Source of the DNA: Negativicutes bacterium
Lineage (GTDB): Bacteria > Bacillota_C > Negativicutes > Acidaminococcales > Acidaminococcaceae
Direction of reading: 5' to 3'
Assembly: GCA_009930275.1 (NCBI GenBank)
Contig: RZYP01000002.1
Coordinates: forward strand, 1-64,000
DNA length: 64,000 nucleotides
The first letter of the stretch is position 1. The number at the start of each line of letters is the position of its first letter. Of the stretch, positions 61,669-64,000 are shown one piece after another. Under the pieces are notes generated by a model. The model made no database searches. It had not been told where the DNA came from and saw only the letters and a program-made list of their open reading frames with translations. Position numbers and translations under genes: made by a program.

Positions 61669-63276
61669 TTAGACATTTTTTAGTACTTCGTCAACATACT
61701 TCTTTGCTTTTTCAATTTTTCTCCTGAATTCAGCGGCCTTAGAAGAATCACGAGCGGCAATTTGCTCAATTCTGGTCTTATAGAGGGCAATATCACGTTC
61801 GAACTTGCGCAATGCCTCCCGCAGCTCTTGTCCTTCTGGCAATTCTTCGGGGATAAGACGGGATGTTTCCATCCGCCACTCCGTTCCCTCAATAACTACG
61901 CTGTCACCATATTGCGGAATCGCCGTAGCAGTACCCAAAGTTCGCTGCAAATCTTCAGCAAAAGCAAAAGCGGCATCATGCTCACCATGAACAACAAAGA
62001 AGGCTTTGGGTCGTTTCTCCATGGCTTTAAACCAATCCATCATCTGGTTTTTATCGGCGTGTGCTGAAAATCCTTCCAAGTAATAAATTTTCGCCTTAAC
62101 AACAATGTCTTCGCCCATTATTCTCACTCTTTTTGCGCCCTCAATCAAACGCCTTCCCATACTCCCCTCCGCCTGGAACCCGGCAAAGAGAACAGTGCTG
62201 TCACTTCTCCACAAATTATGTTTCAAGTGGTGAAGAATACGACCTGCATCAGCCATCCCGCTTGCCGAAATAATAACCATAGGCCCCTGCATGAAATTAA
62301 TGGCCTTCGATTCGTCGGCAGATTGTGTATATTTGATCTGTGGAAGAGAGAGGAGGCTTCTGTCTTTATCATAGATGGTTTTAGCTTCCTCGTCATACTC
62401 CTCAGGGTTTGTTAAAGTAACTTGAGTCGCCTTAACCGCCATAGGGCTATCAATTATAATAGGAATCTCAGGAATCTTTTTTTCTTCCATGAGTTTCTTG
62501 AAATAATACAGCATTACTTGCGTACGCCCAACGGCAAATGCTGGTACAACCAAGTTGCCGCCGCGAGAAACAGCTTCAACGACAATTTTCCTAAGTTCTT
62601 CTTCTCTATCGTAAACAGGGTGAACCCTATTGCCATAAGTGGACTCAGTAATGATAAAATCCGCCATGGGTACCCGGCTGGGATCTTTAATGATAGGTTG
62701 CCCCGGCTGACCTACATCGCCAGAAAATACAATCTTGGTGTCCTTACCATTTTCGTTAATATGGAACTCAAGAAAAGATGATCCCAGAATGTGCCCCGCT
62801 ATTCTGAAAGTAACCTCCACACCCTTAAATAATTCGAGTTTCTCGTTAAAATCATGTGACTCGAAATGTTTCAAAGCTATTTCAGCATCATCAATCGTAT
62901 ACAAAGGCAGTACTTCCGGCTTACCGGCACGCATGCCTTTGCGATTGGCGAATTCAGCTTCTGAAGCTTGGATGTGCGCACTATCAGACAAAAGAATCTC
63001 ACATAACTCTTCCGTAACCCTTGTGCAATGGATACGGCCTTTGAAGCCTTGTTTGACAAGTTTTGGCAACAGACCGCTGTGATCAATATGTGCATGTGTC
63101 AAAACAACAGCGTCAATCATTCTGGGGTTAAAAGCAAACTCTCTTTCGTTGAATGTTCTAATTAATTTAGAGCCCTGGTACATGCCGCAGTCAATCAAGA
63201 GCTTTTTGCCGTTAACCTCTAGCAGATAGCAGGAGCCAGTTACCATCCTGGCCGCACCTAAAAACGTGATTTTCAT
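61669..63276 (-). CDS. Metallo-beta-lactamase/beta-CASP RNase-like protein
   Basis: 535 residues. Metal motifs HAHIDHSG near 60 and SGDVG near 190; beta-CASP region with VPAFAVGRTQ, DSPMAV, and motifs A-C in ISASGMADAGRILHHL, EGFSAHADKNQMMDW and FFVVHGEHDA. The C-terminal 60 residues form a helical tail. The family includes KH-less CPSF73-like RNases. It has its own unit between the T-box region and murB. Confidence 0.92.
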   Translation of the reverse strand: MKITFLGAARMVTGSCYLLEVNGKKLLIDCGMYQGSKLIRTFNEREFAFNPRMIDAVVLTHAHIDHSGLLPKLVKQGFKGRIHCTRVTEELCEILLSDSAHIQASEAEFANRKGMRAGKPEVLPLYTIDDAEIALKHFESHDFNEKLELFKGVEVTFRIAGHILGSSFLEFHINENGKDTKIVFSGDVGQPGQPIIKDPSRVPMADFIITESTYGNRVHPVYDREEELRKIVVEAVSRGGNLVVPAFAVGRTQVMLYYFKKLMEEKKIPEIPIIIDSPMAVKATQVTLTNPEEYDEEAKTIYDKDRSLLSLPQIKYTQSADESKAINFMQGPMVIISASGMADAGRILHHLKHNLWRSDSTVLFAGFQAEGSMGRRLIEGAKRVRIMGEDIVVKAKIYYLEGFSAHADKNQMMDWFKAMEKRPKAFFVVHGEHDAAFAFAEDLQRTLGTATAIPQYGDSVVIEGTEWRMETSRLIPEELPEGQELREALRKFERDIALYKTRIEQIAARDSSKAAEFRRKIEKAKKYVDEVLKNV

Positions 63277-63410
63277 TAGTCATTCCTCCTTATACCCTTT
63301 TAACCAAACAATACAATCGTAATATTCCACAAAAGCACCTGAATTACCTGCAACCAACACACCCTCTGTCTGCGAAAAGAGTTTTAAATTTACCATTTAT
63401 TTTGGAAATA

Positions 63411-63445
63411 TAAAAACGCCATGATACATTTTCATATCATGGCGT
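63411..63445 (-). terminator. Terminator of murB
   Basis: Perfect 11-base arms ACGCCATGATA and TATCATGGCGT around an 8-base loop, then TTTTTATATTT on the minus strand, just past the murB stop codon. Confidence 0.8.
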
Positions 63446-63453
63446 CAAATTCA

Positions 63454-64000
63454 TTATTCTCCGTATATCCTGACTTCCGGTTCCAAACGGACTCCGGCAT
63501 GGGCATAAACCTTGTCCTGAACTTCACCAATAAGGCGCAAAACGTCAGCCGCGGTAGCATCGCCAACATTAACGACAAAGCCTGCATGCTTGGTCGAAAC
63601 TTGCGCTCCTCCAACAGTATAGCCCTTAAGTCCGGCTTCTTCAATCAGCGTGCCGGCATAATGACCAGGTGGACGCCTGAACATGCTTCCTGCATTAGGT
63701 ATGTCAAGCGGTTGCTTGGTCGTCCTCCGATTGGTAAAATCTGCCATTTTGGCTTTTATTTCGTTAATATCGCCCTTCTCAAGCGTCATTTCTACGCTGA
63801 TGATTATAGCTCCGTTGTCCTGTATAGAGCTATGCCTGTAGCCGAACTCTAAAACATCCTTGTTGAAAACCTTTACTTGTCCGTCAGCGGTCAAAACAGT
63901 TACCTTTGCAACTACTTTGCACATCTCGCCATCATAAGCTCCGGCATTCATGAAGACAGCACCACCGATGCTGCCGGGAATACCGACCGCAAATTCAAGA
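63454..64000 (-). CDS. murB: UDP-N-acetylenolpyruvoylglucosamine reductase, C-terminal part (runs off right edge)
   Basis: The frame is open to the window edge and reads LEFAVGIPGSIGGAVFMNAG at its start, the FAD-binding signature of MurB. It continues with YRHSSIQDNGAIIISVEMTL (catalytic Tyr/Ser region), SMFRRPPGHYAGTLIEEAG (with the substrate-binding residues) and VSTKHAGFVVNVGDATAADV, and ends in EVRIYGE. It makes UDP-MurNAc for peptidoglycan. The N-terminal half, with the FAD domain start, is outside the window. Confidence 0.96.
   Translation of the reverse strand, partial: LEFAVGIPGSIGGAVFMNAGAYDGEMCKVVAKVTVLTADGQVKVFNKDVLEFGYRHSSIQDNGAIIISVEMTLEKGDINEIKAKMADFTNRRTTKQPLDIPNAGSMFRRPPGHYAGTLIEEAGLKGYTVGGAQVSTKHAGFVVNVGDATAADVLRLIGEVQDKVYAHAGVRLEPEVRIYGE

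Overview
The window looks like chromosomal DNA of an anaerobic Firmicute carrying an integrated phage. A Gram-negative-type Firmicute (Negativicutes, Acidaminococcaceae/Phascolarctobacterium-like) is my best guess, with modest confidence. The hints are rubrerythrin/PerR, FeoAB, an EtfA with an N-terminal ferredoxin domain, SepF, a TRAP transporter behind a T-box leader, and the gene order around dnaE-sepF-typA. No rRNA or other taxonomic marker is present.

Positions 1 to about 26.9 kb are a prophage whose genes read almost entirely leftward (minus strand). Early/replication genes lie on the right: a sigma-like regulator, a Cas4/RecB-like DUF2800 nuclease, DUF2815, family A DNA polymerase, antirepressor, DUF4406, a VapE-type helicase, VRR-NUC and an SNF2 helicase. 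A RinA-like late activator follows. The packaging end is on the left: HNH endonuclease, HTH/zinc protein, ParB-methyltransferase, DUF4314, TerS and TerL. The first 51 codons of an HK97-type portal gene run off the left edge, so the structural genes continue outside the window. A Fic gene and a small exported protein interrupt terL and portal.

The most unusual part of the phage is a cargo island of about 7.1 kb (about 8.28-15.41 kb). It sits between two direct repeats of about 360 bp, each made of the end of the RinA-like gene, a conserved promoter-like box and the start of the HNH gene. The island holds a plus-strand pair of EVE/PUA-like proteins, an endonuclease/exonuclease/phosphatase protein, three genes of unknown function, a second HNH copy killed by a nonsense codon, and an Abi-type gene broken at an A8 tract. 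Recombination between the repeats would restore a plain rinA-HNH arrangement.

From 27.2 to 35.4 kb is a type I restriction-modification operon (HTH-hsdM-hsdS-hsdR). It ends beside rlmD, whose 3' end is followed by degenerate copies of the same 3' end. That is the expected scar of a mobile element using rlmD as its attachment site. No integrase or lysogeny repressor is visible in the window.

From 35.9 to 64.0 kb is host core genome: rlmD, rubrerythrin and perR (shared control region with a good PerR-type palindrome), feoAB, an exported protein, transaldolase-like fsa, tRNA-Leu(CAA), ywbE, a small membrane protein, a class IV aminotransferase, a pyruvate-kinase-C-domain-like protein with an acyltransferase, a helical unknown, pyk, etfBA, dnaE, sepF, typA, a TRAP transporter (dctPQM), a beta-CASP metallo-beta-lactamase RNase and the C-terminal part of murB. 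The TRAP operon is preceded by a near-consensus promoter and a full T-box leader whose best specifier codon is CUC. This predicts control by uncharged tRNA-Leu and points to a leucine-related substrate.
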